64,000 bases of DNA, taken from NCBI RefSeq assembly GCF_001643305.1, contig NZ_LSGW01000066.1:1-64000 (forward strand), written 5' to 3'. Below are positions 1 to 8,782 of this stretch, piece by piece. The translations under genes and the position numbers were made by a program. Each line of letters starts with the position of its first letter. Within the stretch, counting starts at the first letter, position 1. The stretch comes from Aeromonas salmonicida subsp. salmonicida (GTDB taxonomy: Bacteria > Pseudomonadota > Gammaproteobacteria > Enterobacterales > Aeromonadaceae). The notes under the pieces are model-generated. The model saw nothing but the letters and a program-made list of their open reading frames with translations. It was not told the origin of the DNA and did no database searches.

Positions 1-4
1 CATC

Positions 5-72
5 AACTCAGTCCTTTTGTTGTGGCTTGTTTTTTTTGGCGCCTAATGAGATCGCACAAACTGGACTGAGTT
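5..72. repeat. 10-bp inverted repeat flanking a 48-bp AT-rich spacer
   Basis: The ten bases at 5-14 (AACTCAGTCC) recur in exact inverted orientation at 63-72 (GGACTGAGTT). The segment lies directly upstream of a truncated esterase tail, so it could be the end of an insertion that removed the 5' part of that gene. No transposase and no target duplication are visible because the window starts here. Confidence 0.35.
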
Positions 73-87
73 CCCTTCATCCGGTGA

Positions 88-201
88 TCTCCTATTCGGA
101 ACAGCTATTTAGAGTGGCACGAATACCCGATGCGCCACGAGATCTGCCGCCCCCAGCTGGATGACATCGGTCACTGGCTGCTGGCCCGCCTCAGTGCCTG
201 A
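88..201 (+). pseudogene. 3' remnant of a carboxylesterase / dienelactone-hydrolase-type gene
   Basis: The frame opens after a stop at 85-87 and ends with TGA at 199-201. Its last ~32 codons read WHEYPM.HE.C...L.DI..WL, which matches my memory of the C-terminal tail of the small alpha/beta-hydrolase esterases of the YpfH/EstB type. In those the family catalytic His sits in the YPMxH segment. No start codon or N-terminal part is present in the window. The tail ends just before a two-way terminator shared with cyaA. It could instead be the true 3' end of a gene frameshifted or interrupted just upstream of base 1. Confidence 0.5.
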
Positions 202-221
202 TCGGGTTCACGACGGATAAA

Positions 222-252
222 ACAGCGGCCTGCTTCTGCAGGCCGCTTTATA
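222..252. terminator. Bidirectional rho-independent terminator (esterase tail / cyaA)
   Basis: A perfect 10-bp stem (224-233 with 238-247, AGCGGCCTGC) has a TTCT loop. It is flanked by A-rich sequence on the left and T-rich sequence on the right, so it can stop transcripts from either side. Confidence 0.8.
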
Positions 253-320
253 TTCGATTTGTTCGAGGATGTTCTTGAGGCTGCCTGCCTCCCTTGCGAC
301 CCTTCGCCGGGCCACATGAG

Positions 321-2852
321 CTAGCCAGTGGCAGACCCCAGCTCGTGGGCCGGACTGGCGTTGTCACGCATCTGCCCCTGACTGCGGTAGGGGATCACCT
401 CCAGCTCGCCGTTGATCTGCACTATCTCGTAGTACTGGGGCAAGTTGAAGTTGCTGAACTGGCCCGCATCGCTGAAACGCTCGTGACTGGAGGCATAGAA
501 ACGGTTCACCCCCTGCACCAGCTCATTCTTGTTGCCGGCAAAATGCTGGTAGATCTCCACCCGGTTCGCCTCATCCAGAATATAGATGTTGGTGCCCGCA
601 TCCCGGGTATCAAAGAAGAACTGCACCAGCCCTTCACTGGCGTAGGCATCGACTATGTCGGGCAGATGCTGGCTGTGGGTCTTGTCGAGCCGCAGCGGCA
701 GGTGATCCAGCTTGTTGTGGGAAATATGGCGGTAGAAGTCGATGGCGTTTTCCAGCTTCTTGACCGACACGCCGCGCCGTTCGAAGAAGATGCCGTACTT
801 CTCGCGGCCCAGCGCCAGCGTCTTGACCAGTTGCAACTTGTCACGGGCAAGACGCAACTCGATGCACTCGGCCACCAGTTGCTGGAAGCGGGTCCGAATC
901 AGAGAGCGGAAGTGCTGGCTGTAACAGAACACTTCGATCATCTCGGGAGCCGCCGCATCCTGATGCATCTTGCCGAGAATGGTGGTGAGAGCATCCACCA
1001 CGGCTTCATCGCCCTGGAAGTGCAGGGTACGGATCTCGCTCCAGGAGTTGCGATAGACCAGATCCACCGAGCCCACCAGACACTCCTGATTGCGACCGAA
1101 CGAGAACACATCGGCAGCATTGGCGTCGAACTCGATCACCTGACCCATCCAGTGGCTGGTCGGGTCCGTCTCCAGGTTGAGGAAAATGGAGAGCTGACGG
1201 ATCTCGCACGGACGGCTGAGGGCCAGGTTGGTGGCGCGGGGATACTTGACCGGGAAGGTACCGGACAGGTCGCGGCAGAACTGGTGCAGATTGTCGATGT
1301 GCAGATCCGAGCCCTGATTGAACAGGTGCACCCGGGACTGGGGCGTCAGCAGGCCGTTGAAGTAGGCCCAGGAGACCAGCTTGCTGATGTAGCCGTTATA
1401 TTCGAGCGGCGCCCGGCCAATGATGTCCACCGGATCCAGTGAATGCTTGTAGAGATACCAGCCTGCACGGTTGAGGCGACCATGAGGGACCTGCACCAGG
1501 CTGAGATCCTGCTCGCTCAGATCCGGCGCTATGGTCAGATTGATGCGCTGCACTTTGCCCGGCAGGCTCTCGAACGCGGCATAGAGCTTGCGTGACAGTA
1601 TGCCTATGTCTTCCGGATTGATGGACTCGCTGATGTTGTTGCGCCGGGCAAACTGGATCAGGTTGCGATAGCTCTGCATCAGGGCTTCCAGCAACTCGGC
1701 GTGGGCCACCTTGACGTCTTCGACCTTCCACTCCTGGCGGTGATCCAGATGGTGGAGCCGCTCCGGGCTCCAGCCCCAGTAGGAGACCAGCTGGGTCATC
1801 TGTTCGCGGCGCCAGGCCGGGGAGTGCTCCTCCTTCGGATGGCTGAGGCCGTCACACACTTTCAGATAGAAGCAGCGGCGCACCAGATCGAGGCGCTGCA
1901 TGTCACCAATGGACTTGAGGTAGTTGGTCACCTTGTCCAGCATCAGACAATAGTTGTCGAGCCGGTAGTGCATGCCATCGTTGTGCTGGAACCAGTCGCG
2001 ACTGGTGACCGACAGCAGACGGGTGTTGGGATACTCGTGAGAGTAAGCCTCCATCAGCACCGACTTGAGCACGGCTTTGTAAGGGGAGTCGATGCCCTTA
2101 TAGAGCTGCCACAAGGCGGAACCGAAGTACTCCTCGGCCGGAATCCGGTTGAACCCACCCAGATCGAGCCAGTCATCCTGGCTCAGCTTGCCATCCGCAA
2201 ACAGGCTGTCCACATACTCGTCGTAGTGATCGTCATACTCGGCAGGCACCAGATACCAGAGCAGGCGCTTGCCCGCGATCAGCATGGCACTGAGGTAGAA
2301 CTCGTCGAGCAGCAGCAGGTGCTGGGCGCTGCCACAGCTCTCTCCCTGCATCTGGGCGTCGTTGCACTGGCGGAACTTGTCTTCGGGGATCAGGAAGAAG
2401 TTGAGATCCACCCCCCGCTGCTCGGCCCACTTGGAAAGTTGCTGACACTTGAGATCCAGCAACTCGAGCCGCGCCTGCGACAAACCGGCCACGTGGCAGA
2501 CCCAGATGTCGAGATCCGAGTGGCAGCACTGACCAATGGACGAAGTGCTGCCCATGGAGTAGAGCCCCTGGATCGACTTGTCATGGGTAGTGAGGCCGTT
2601 CTGGCAGTTGGCGTTCTGGCACAGATCCTGGATGAAGGCCTGCTGGGCCTCGTTGGCGGTAAAACTCCAGATGCCGTGGGGCACATCACCTGCCACATAA
2701 CCGGGCAACAGGGGATGATTGAAGTGCAGCATGACAGGCAGCAGTTGGAAGACCTGCTGCCCATAGCGACTCATGAGACCTAACGCCCGTTGCGTCTTGA
2801 GACGATTGAGTTCGTCGTAGCGCGCCACCAGCGTATCGAGTTTTACCAGCAA
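321..2852 (-). CDS. cyaA: Class I adenylate cyclase CyaA
   Basis: Makes cAMP from ATP in the cytoplasm, feeding the CRP regulon. The 843-residue product has the length of enterobacterial CyaA (~848). The class I catalytic region is clear near residues 101-117: GSTSS followed by a DLDIW motif (Asp113 and Asp115), the metal and nucleotide site. The C-terminal half corresponds to the regulatory domain that responds to the glucose PTS. The start is TTG at 2852, which is the start homologous to the E. coli gene, itself known to use TTG. A purine-rich AGGCAGGG lies upstream. The gene is divergent from hemC, the same arrangement as in E. coli. A CRP-like site lies about 60 bp upstream, fitting feedback by cAMP-CRP. 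Confidence 0.96.
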   Translation of the reverse strand: MLVKLDTLVARYDELNRLKTQRALGLMSRYGQQVFQLLPVMLHFNHPLLPGYVAGDVPHGIWSFTANEAQQAFIQDLCQNANCQNGLTTHDKSIQGLYSMGSTSSIGQCCHSDLDIWVCHVAGLSQARLELLDLKCQQLSKWAEQRGVDLNFFLIPEDKFRQCNDAQMQGESCGSAQHLLLLDEFYLSAMLIAGKRLLWYLVPAEYDDHYDEYVDSLFADGKLSQDDWLDLGGFNRIPAEEYFGSALWQLYKGIDSPYKAVLKSVLMEAYSHEYPNTRLLSVTSRDWFQHNDGMHYRLDNYCLMLDKVTNYLKSIGDMQRLDLVRRCFYLKVCDGLSHPKEEHSPAWRREQMTQLVSYWGWSPERLHHLDHRQEWKVEDVKVAHAELLEALMQSYRNLIQFARRNNISESINPEDIGILSRKLYAAFESLPGKVQRINLTIAPDLSEQDLSLVQVPHGRLNRAGWYLYKHSLDPVDIIGRAPLEYNGYISKLVSWAYFNGLLTPQSRVHLFNQGSDLHIDNLHQFCRDLSGTFPVKYPRATNLALSRPCEIRQLSIFLNLETDPTSHWMGQVIEFDANAADVFSFGRNQECLVGSVDLVYRNSWSEIRTLHFQGDEAVVDALTTILGKMHQDAAAPEMIEVFCYSQHFRSLIRTRFQQLVAECIELRLARDKLQLVKTLALGREKYGIFFERRGVSVKKLENAIDFYRHISHNKLDHLPLRLDKTHSQHLPDIVDAYASEGLVQFFFDTRDAGTNIYILDEANRVEIYQHFAGNKNELVQGVNRFYASSHERFSDAGQFSNFNLPQYYEIVQINGELEVIPYRSQGQMRDNASPAHELGSATG

Positions 2853-2910
2853 TGCCCTGCCTATACCAAGGTAAGAAATGACGCACCAAAACGGGGAGAC
2901 GTCAAAAAAG

Positions 2911-2926
2911 TGTGATCATGTTAACA
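2911..2926. promoter_or_regulatory. Putative CRP-cAMP binding site upstream of cyaA
   Basis: TGTGA-N6-TAACA matches the CRP half-sites (TGTGA/TCACA) at 9 of 10 key positions. It sits about 60 bp upstream of the cyaA start on the divergent cyaA-hemC control region. CRP repression of cyaA is known in E. coli; its role here is inferred from position. Confidence 0.45.
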
Positions 2927-3050
2927 ATGCAAACAGCGGTGGTAAACAAGCCCGCACTGAATCACCGGATTATTTCTGACAAGCCACTAAACAGTATCAA
3001 TGGAAAGCAATAAAAATTAATAATTTCATGTAGTTAATAAATTAATTCAC

Positions 3051-3069
3051 CTTAATGAAAATCATTTTC
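3051..3069. promoter_or_regulatory. Putative Fur box upstream of hemC
   Basis: The 19-bp window around TTAATGAAAATCATTTTC agrees with the Fur consensus GATAATGATAATCATTATC at 15 of 19 positions by eye. It lies about 107 bp upstream of the chosen hemC start, suggesting that haem synthesis may respond to iron. Confidence 0.4.
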
Positions 3070-3175
3070 AGCAGCCCTTTTTGAGCTTGGCCCCGCTTTT
3101 GCTGGCTGCGCCATGAAAGCCCCTGCAAAGGGTGGTAAGATCGTTTTCCTTCTAAAGATGAAACAACTGATTGAT

Positions 3176-4105
3176 ATGGCAGCCCGAACCCTGAAAATTG
3201 CCACTCGCAAGAGCCCATTGGCCCTGTGGCAGGCCAACTTCGTCAAAGACCGGCTGGAAGCCCTGTACCCCGAGTTGCAGGTCGAGCTGGTGCCCATGAG
3301 CACTCAGGGTGACAAGATCCTGGATACCCCTCTCGCCAAAGTGGGTGGCAAGGGGTTGTTCGTCAAGGAGCTGGAAACCGCCATGCTGGAGGGCCGCGCC
3401 GACATCGCCGTCCACTCCATGAAGGATGTGCCGGTGGAGTTCCCGGAAGGGCTGGGCCTGCACACCATCTGTGAGCGCGAAGATCCGCGCGATGCCTTCG
3501 TTTCCAACCGTTTCAGCCAGATAGAAGCACTGCCGCAGGGCGCCGTGGTCGGCACCTCCAGCCTGCGCCGTCAGTGTCAACTGCGGGCCGCCCGCCCGGA
3601 TCTGGTGATCCGCGACCTGCGTGGCAACGTCAATACCCGTCTCGCCAAGCTGGATGCCGGTGAATATGACGCCATCATTCTTGCCGCCGCCGGCCTGAAG
3701 CGTCTGGAGATGGCACATCGCATCACCGCCTTCATCGAGCCGGAGCAGAGCCTGCCTGCCAACGGTCAGGGTGCGGTCGGCATCGAATGCCGCCTCGACG
3801 ATCACGAGCTGCACACCCTGTTGGCACCGCTGGAGCACGCCGAGACCCGGATACGGGTGCTGACCGAGCGAGCCATGAACCGCGCCCTGCAAGGGGGCTG
3901 TCAGGTCCCTATTGGCGCCTACGCTCTGGTACAGGGGGATGAGGTCTGGTTGCGCGGTCTGGTGGGCAGCCCGGATGGCAGTCAGGTGATCCACGACGAG
4001 ATCCGCGGTCCGCTGGCAGACGGTGAGGCCCTCGGTCACACCCTGGCCCAGCGTCTGCTGGCGGCTGGTGCCGACGTTATCCTGGCCGAGGTCTACCGGG
4101 CATGA
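3176..4105 (+). CDS. hemC: Porphobilinogen deaminase (hydroxymethylbilane synthase)
   Basis: Polymerises four porphobilinogens into hydroxymethylbilane, the third common step of haem, sirohaem and B12 synthesis. The sequence has the N-terminal [13 protein letters not shown] substrate/cofactor motif, SMKDVP, and the GGCQVPI loop whose Cys carries the dipyrromethane cofactor. With the ATG at 3176 the product is 309 residues, near the 313 of E. coli. In-frame starts at 3113 and 3158 would add 21 or 6 residues and cannot be excluded. The stop overlaps the hemD start in ATGA, so the four hem genes are translationally coupled in one operon. Confidence 0.95.
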   Translation: MAARTLKIATRKSPLALWQANFVKDRLEALYPELQVELVPMSTQGDKILDTPLAKVGGKGLFVKELETAMLEGRADIAVHSMKDVPVEFPEGLGLHTICEREDPRDAFVSNRFSQIEALPQGAVVGTSSLRRQCQLRAARPDLVIRDLRGNVNTRLAKLDAGEYDAIILAAAGLKRLEMAHRITAFIEPEQSLPANGQGAVGIECRLDDHELHTLLAPLEHAETRIRVLTERAMNRALQGGCQVPIGAYALVQGDEVWLRGLVGSPDGSQVIHDEIRGPLADGEALGHTLAQRLLAAGADVILAEVYRA

Positions 4106-4836
4106 TACCCCTGGTGGTGCGCCCGGCCGCTCAGGCCGCCGAGCTGGTGCAACTGCTGCGCCAGCACGGCCACGCACCGCTCTGCTGTCCACTGCTTGAA
4201 ACGGCAGCGGGCAGCGAACTCCCCCGCCTGCCCGAACTGCTGCCCCAGGCTGACATCGTCATCGCAGTCAGCGTGCATGCAGTTCATTTCACTCATCATT
4301 TTCTGTTGCAAACTGGTCAGACCTGGCCAAGTATTGACTACTTTGCGGTCGGCCAGGCCAGCGCGGATGCCTTCGCCGACGTCGGTATAGAGGCGAGCTG
4401 CCCTGACGATCCCCGTAGCGAAGGGCTGCTGGCCCTGCCCGCCCTGCAACAGGTGAGCGGCAAGCGGGTATTGATACTCAGAGGCAACGGGGGCCGGGAT
4501 CTTATCGCCCGGACGCTGGCCTCACGCGGTGCTCTGGTGCACTATTGTGCGGCCTATGAGCGCCACTACCCCGAACTCGACGGGGACACATTGACTCGCC
4601 ATTGGCAGGCAGCCGGGCTCGACAGCCTGCTCATTACCAGTGGTGAACTGTTGCAACGGCTGCTGGAGCTGGTGCCAGGCCAGCAGCAGCCCTGGCTTTA
4701 TGACCGCCTCTTGGTGGTGCCCAGCCCCCGCGTGGCCGACATGGCCAAGATGGCGGGCTTTACCCATATCACGATTGCCCAGGGTGCATCCAACCAGGCC
4801 CTGACGGCCGCTCTGGAACTGAGGAAGATGGAATGA
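4102..4836 (+). CDS. hemD: Uroporphyrinogen-III synthase
   Basis: Cyclises hydroxymethylbilane with inversion of ring D to give uroporphyrinogen III. The 244-residue length suits the family (E. coli 246). The family is poorly conserved, but the two-lobe pattern is seen: an N-terminal RP..QA..L..LL segment, a central [14 protein letters not shown] turn, and a C-terminal TSGE..Q..L...P segment. It overlaps hemC by four bases and hemX by four (ATGA at 4833-4836), which supports the identification by context. Confidence 0.92.
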   Translation: MIPLVVRPAAQAAELVQLLRQHGHAPLCCPLLETAAGSELPRLPELLPQADIVIAVSVHAVHFTHHFLLQTGQTWPSIDYFAVGQASADAFADVGIEASCPDDPRSEGLLALPALQQVSGKRVLILRGNGGRDLIARTLASRGALVHYCAAYERHYPELDGDTLTRHWQAAGLDSLLITSGELLQRLLELVPGQQQPWLYDRLLVVPSPRVADMAKMAGFTHITIAQGASNQALTAALELRKME

Positions 4837-5882
4837 CTGAACAACAAGAATCCCAGGTCAAGCCCCAGCCGACCGCCGTGGTCAATGGCGGCAAGAGCCG
4901 CTCCGGCGTTCTGCTGGGTGGCGTTGCCATACTGCTGGCCCTCGGCCTGACTGGCGGTCTCTACCTGCATGGCCACCAGAGCGCCGTGGCCCAGCAGGGG
5001 GAACTGGATCAGCTCAAGCAGCAACTGGCCGAGGCCATGAACAAGCTGGATCAGAGCAACAGCAAGGATAGCGAGCAACTGAGTGCGCTGGGCAAAACCC
5101 AGCAGCAACTGCAAGAAGAGCTCAAGGGTCTGCAGAATCGGGTGCTGGATCTCAACGACAAGCGTCCCAACGACTGGATGCTGGCCGAATCCGAATACCT
5201 GGTACGCATGGCGGGCCGCAAGTTGTGGCTGGAACATGACCTCATCTCCGCCATTACCTTGCTTGGCAATGCCGACGAGCGGATCAAGGCGCTCAACGAT
5301 CCCAGCCTGATGCCCATTCGCAAGGCGCTGGCGGAAGACATAGCCCAGCTCAAGGGGATGCCGCGCATCGACCGTGAAGGATTGACTCTGAAACTGGCCG
5401 CCCTCTCTGACCAGATAGAGCTGTTGCCCCTCTCCACCGTCAGCATGCCGGAAGCCAAGACCGAGCCGGATCAAGCCGTCAGCACCAATCCGGACGAGTG
5501 GGAAAGCAACCTGAAGAAGAACTGGGTCAAGTTCACCGAGAACTTCATCACCATACGTCGCCGCGATGGCGCCGTGGAAGCCCTGCTCTCCCCGCAGCAG
5601 GAGATCTTCCTGCGCGAAAACCTCAAGACCAAGCTGCTGCAAGCCCAGCTCGCCGTCTACCGCGAGCAGCAGGCACTGTATGACGACAGCCTGGAGAAGG
5701 CACAGCGCTGGCTGACCCAGTATTTCGATACCGACAACAGCGCCACTCACTACATGCAGTCCGAGCTGGACAAGCTCAAGAGCGAGCAGATCCAGTTCAC
5801 CTATCCGGATCGCTTCAAGACCCAAGCCATGCTGGAAGAGGTGCTGACCGAGCGCCTGCAACGCATTCTGGCCAGCAACTGA
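4833..5882 (+). CDS. hemX: HemX-family membrane protein of the hem operon
   Basis: A 349-residue inner-membrane protein with a short cytoplasmic N-terminus, one transmembrane helix at about residues 27-50 (GVLLGGVAILLALGLTGG), then a periplasmic coiled coil rich in Gln, Glu and Lys (about 52-110). The C-terminal domain is the conserved HemX region, including RM.GRKLWLEHD. E. coli HemX was long annotated as a uroporphyrinogen methyltransferase, but it lacks that fold and its role is unsettled. It overlaps hemD by four bases and precedes hemY by 10 bp. Confidence 0.9.
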   Translation: MTEQQESQVKPQPTAVVNGGKSRSGVLLGGVAILLALGLTGGLYLHGHQSAVAQQGELDQLKQQLAEAMNKLDQSNSKDSEQLSALGKTQQQLQEELKGLQNRVLDLNDKRPNDWMLAESEYLVRMAGRKLWLEHDLISAITLLGNADERIKALNDPSLMPIRKALAEDIAQLKGMPRIDREGLTLKLAALSDQIELLPLSTVSMPEAKTEPDQAVSTNPDEWESNLKKNWVKFTENFITIRRRDGAVEALLSPQQEIFLRENLKTKLLQAQLAVYREQQALYDDSLEKAQRWLTQYFDTDNSATHYMQSELDKLKSEQIQFTYPDRFKTQAMLEEVLTERLQRILASN

Positions 5883-5892
5883 GGAGGGCACC

Positions 5893-7056
5893 ATGATTCG
5901 TCTGATTGTTCTGGTGGCCGTGATGATAGCCGGGCTGATGTTTGGCCCTGAAGCATCCGGCAACAAGGGGTATGTGCTGATCGCCCTGGGTAACTACACG
6001 GTAGAGTCCTCTGTCACCAGTGCCGTGATCCTGGCCGTGCTGTTCTACGGCGCCCTGCTTGTCATCGAATGGCTACTGGGCAGGGTATTCGGTCTGCGCC
6101 GCAAGACACTGGGCTGGTACGGTTCACGCCGGCGCCGCAAGGCCAACCAGCAGACGGTGGCAGCGACACTGGCCATGGCCGAAGGTCACTACAGCCAGGC
6201 CGAGAAGCTGATGCTCAAGGGCGCCAGCAACAGCGATACCCCGCTGCTCAACTACCTGAGTGCCGCCAAGGCCGCCCAGGCCCGTGGCGACGACGTGCGC
6301 CGGGATCAATACCTGCAAAAAGCGCAGGAGGAGAACCCCAAGGCCGAGCTGGCACTGACCTTGACCCAGACCCAGCTGCAAATTGAGCAGGGCCAGTACG
6401 ACACTGCGCTGGCCATGCTGGAATCCGTCTACGCCCTCAACCCGCGCCATCCCATGGTGCTGGATCAGCTGCGTCAGGTACATCTGGCGCGCGAGGACTG
6501 GGCGGCCATCATCGACCTGATCCCCGTGCTGCACAAGGTGGGCAAGCTGACCCCCAAACAGGAAGAAGATTTGCTGCATCGGGCCTGGACCGGTCGGCTC
6601 AAGGCTGCCAGTGACGCCCTCGAAACCCTGCGCCCTGTCTGGCAGGGTCTGCCCCGCAAGCTGCGCCAGGATCCGGATCTGCTGGCCGCCTACGGCGATC
6701 GCCTGCGTGAGCTCGGCGCCGACAGCGAAGCCGCCGAACTCTGGCTGGACGCGCTGCGCAAGCAGGTATCCCCCCAGTTGCTGGCTCGCCTGCCCAAACT
6801 CAAGCTGGAGAGCTACCAGCCGGTGCTGACCCTGTTGCAGAAGATACAGGATCAACCGGGTGTCGAGGCAGCCCTGGCCCAGGTCTATCTGCTGGCGGGT
6901 CAACTGGACCAAGCCCAGCGCCTGCTGGAACAGGAAGTGGCGAAGACACCTAGCGCCGCCATGTACCACGCCCTTGGCCAGGTAATGGACAAGCGCCGGC
7001 TCACCAACAAGGCCAACGAGTATTATCGTCAGGCCCTGGCGCTGGCCGACGTCTGA
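5893..7056 (+). CDS. hemY: HemY-family TPR membrane protein
   Basis: A 387-residue inner-membrane protein with two N-terminal transmembrane helices (about residues 2-18 and 40-63), the HemY_N domain, and a C-terminal helical repeat region of TPR type from about residue 80. This is the proteobacterial hemY of the hemCDXY operon, not protoporphyrinogen oxidase; its precise job is unknown. AGGAGG lies 7 bases before the ATG. The operon ends at a strong terminator 26 bp downstream. Confidence 0.92.
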   Translation: MIRLIVLVAVMIAGLMFGPEASGNKGYVLIALGNYTVESSVTSAVILAVLFYGALLVIEWLLGRVFGLRRKTLGWYGSRRRRKANQQTVAATLAMAEGHYSQAEKLMLKGASNSDTPLLNYLSAAKAAQARGDDVRRDQYLQKAQEENPKAELALTLTQTQLQIEQGQYDTALAMLESVYALNPRHPMVLDQLRQVHLAREDWAAIIDLIPVLHKVGKLTPKQEEDLLHRAWTGRLKAASDALETLRPVWQGLPRKLRQDPDLLAAYGDRLRELGADSEAAELWLDALRKQVSPQLLARLPKLKLESYQPVLTLLQKIQDQPGVEAALAQVYLLAGQLDQAQRLLEQEVAKTPSAAMYHALGQVMDKRRLTNKANEYYRQALALADV

Positions 7057-7082
7057 CCCGGCTGCCACTGACGGATACCACC

Positions 7083-7118
7083 AAAAAAGAGAGGCCGCGA
7101 TTGCGGCCTCTCTTTTTT
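7083..7118. terminator. Bidirectional terminator after hemY
   Basis: A 16-bp perfect inverted repeat (7083-7098 with 7103-7118) starts with six A and ends with six T around a GATT loop. It lies between the convergent hemY and ykgJ-like genes and can serve both strands. Confidence 0.93.
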
Positions 7119-7150
7119 CTGATCTGCTCTGATTTTACGCCGCGGCCGGT

Positions 7151-7402
7151 TTATGCCGTCTGTCGCTCCAGCTCACCGATGAGCCAGATGGCCTCTTCCC
7201 GATGAAAGCCGCACACATCCTGCATGGGCCGAAAACCACCGCAAACCGCCGGCCGATCAGGCTGGTCGAAGATCTTGCAACCCAGCTGCATGTCTAGCTG
7301 TACGCAGGGCACACCGGCCGGCTTGCCGGCGGGCATACCCGGGATGGCACTGCTGATACTGGGGGCGATGCAGCAGGCACCACAACCTTGACGACATTCC
7401 AT
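7151..7402 (-). CDS. YkgJ-family cysteine-cluster protein
   Basis: A small 83-residue cytoplasmic protein of the YkgJ/UPF0153 family, thought to chelate zinc or iron. The cysteine pattern is visible: C..GCGACC near the N-terminus, then C at about 33 and 42, C54 in a CGGF.P turn and C64. The function is not established for the family. AGGAAAG precedes the ATG. It lies downstream of glpX on the same strand but beyond glpX's terminator, so it probably has its own promoter. Confidence 0.85.
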   Translation of the reverse strand: MECRQGCGACCIAPSISSAIPGMPAGKPAGVPCVQLDMQLGCKIFDQPDRPAVCGGFRPMQDVCGFHREEAIWLIGELERQTA

Positions 7403-7501
7403 GTAACGCTTTCCTGTGCGTGGCGAACCAGTCTAGCAAAGAGCCGTGATTTCCCTTAGCCTTATACAGGCGCTCCCTGAAATAGCGGCCTCCCAGACAA
7501 C

Positions 7502-7535
7502 AAAAAGCCCGACGGCAACAGCCGTCGGGCTTTTT
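7502..7535 (-). terminator. Rho-independent terminator of glpX
   Basis: A 15-bp perfect stem (7502-7516 with 7521-7535, AAAAAGCCCGACGGC) with an AACA loop lies 20 bp beyond the glpX stop. It ends in a U-run on the minus strand. Confidence 0.92.
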
Positions 7536-7554
7536 CAACAGCAGCGTCAGCGCA

Positions 7555-8565
7555 TCACAGAATGATGTCGCGCACCACGCTGTCTTTGCGCTCCAGGAAG
7601 TGGATCGACTTGATGCGGCGAATCGTCCGCGACTTGCCACGGATCAACAGGGTCTCTGTGGTCGCCATGACACCATCGCTGGTGATGCCGTCCAGCAGAT
7701 CACCCTTGGTGATGCCGGTCGCCGAGAAGATGACATTGTCATTCTTGGCCAGATCTTCCAGCTTGAGCACCTTGGTCACATCGATGCCAAGCTCCACGCA
7801 GCGAGCAATTTCCTGCTCGCCCAGCGCACGCACTTCCGGGCTGTCGCCCTTGACCTGATGACGGGGCATCAGGCGAGCCTGCATGTCACCATCCAGCGCA
7901 CGGATCACCGCCGCCGAGATCACCCCTTCCGGCGCGCCGCCGATGCCATACAGCATGTCGACTTCGCTGTCCGGCAGACAGGTGAGGATGGAGGCTGCCA
8001 CGTCGCCATCGGGAATGGCAAACACCCGCACGCCCAGTCCCTGCATCTCCTTGATTGCCTTGTCGTGACGCGGCTTGGCCAGGGTGATCACGGTCAGGCG
8101 GGAGAGCGGCTTGCCCAGCGCCTTGGCCACGGCCTTGAGGTTCAGCTCGAGGGCCTGATCCAGGTCGATGGCCCCCTTGGCCTTGGGACCCACGATCAGT
8201 TTTTCCATGTACATGTCGGGCGCCTTGAGGAAGGAACCCTTGTCGCCGACCGCCAGCACGGCCAAGGCGTTGGCCTGGCCCATGGCGGTCATGCGGGTAC
8301 CCTCGATAGGATCGACCGCGATATCCACGGCATCACCCAGCCCGGTCCCCACCTTCTCGCCTATGTAGAGCATGGGGGCTTCGTCGATTTCACCTTCACC
8401 GATCACAATCTCACCATCGATCTGGATCTGATTGAGGATATGGCGCATGGCCGCTACGGCCGCCCCATCGGCGATATTCTTGTCACCACGTCCGAGCCAC
8501 TTGTAGCCAGCCAGTGCAGCCGCTTCCGTCACTCGGGAAAACTCGATTGCCAGTTCACGTCTCAT
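7555..8565 (-). CDS. glpX: Class II fructose-1,6-bisphosphatase
   Basis: Hydrolyses fructose-1,6-bisphosphate to fructose-6-phosphate in gluconeogenesis; cytoplasmic and Mn-dependent in the known family. The 336-residue length equals E. coli GlpX. The lithium-sensitive phosphatase motifs are clear: GEGEIDEAPML near residues 58-68 and DPIEGT near residue 87. A GG(N)GG(P) segment, YGIGGAPEG, lies further on. It stands alone here rather than behind glpFK. It is divergent from the porin gene across a 217-bp control region. Confidence 0.95.
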   Translation of the reverse strand: MRRELAIEFSRVTEAAALAGYKWLGRGDKNIADGAAVAAMRHILNQIQIDGEIVIGEGEIDEAPMLYIGEKVGTGLGDAVDIAVDPIEGTRMTAMGQANALAVLAVGDKGSFLKAPDMYMEKLIVGPKAKGAIDLDQALELNLKAVAKALGKPLSRLTVITLAKPRHDKAIKEMQGLGVRVFAIPDGDVAASILTCLPDSEVDMLYGIGGAPEGVISAAVIRALDGDMQARLMPRHQVKGDSPEVRALGEQEIARCVELGIDVTKVLKLEDLAKNDNVIFSATGITKGDLLDGITSDGVMATTETLLIRGKSRTIRRIKSIHFLERKDSVVRDIIL

Positions 8566-8662
8566 CGCATATCCAACCTTTGGAGCTCGAAAACGGGCGG
8601 CATTCTATCACAAGGGCAAACCTTTGCGCGCAAAAGTGGCGGATGGTCACACAAATCCCGGA

Positions 8663-8728
8663 CCGTCACCAAACTGACATCAAACCGCCATCGACACTTA
8701 ACGGGATTGTCACCCCGCCGTCATTCCC
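8663..8728 (+). promoter_or_regulatory. Putative Pho-box direct repeats upstream of the porin gene
   Basis: Three 11-bp units in tandem (8663-8673 CCGTCACCAAA, 8674-8684 CTGACATCAAA, 8685-8695 CCGCCATCGAC) and two more (8707-8717 TTGTCACCCCG, 8718-8728 CCGTCATTCCC) resemble the CTGTCAT units bound by PhoB at 11-bp spacing. A TAGCAT at 8735-8740 could be the -10 element. No matching -35 is obvious, as expected for a PhoB-activated promoter. Confidence 0.4.
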
Positions 8729-8782
8729 CCTGCCTAGCATGGCCCCGTCTTTTAAAACAAAAGCTTGCAACAAGGGATCAAG

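Larger units (their letters stand above)
2853..3175. other. Divergent cyaA-hemC control region
   Basis: This 323-bp gene-free stretch separates two divergent genes. It holds the CRP-like site (2911-2926), an AT-rich run around 3008-3050 likely to contain promoters, and the Fur-like site at 3051-3069. I see no small ORF with a good ribosome site. Confidence 0.6.

Noticed and set aside
294..1442. Long + strand frame opposite cyaA
   Set aside because: Antisense shadow of cyaA; no domain and unnatural composition.
7438..7560. Possible small RNA between ykgJ-like gene and glpX
   Set aside because: The only structure is the glpX terminator; no promoter was seen.
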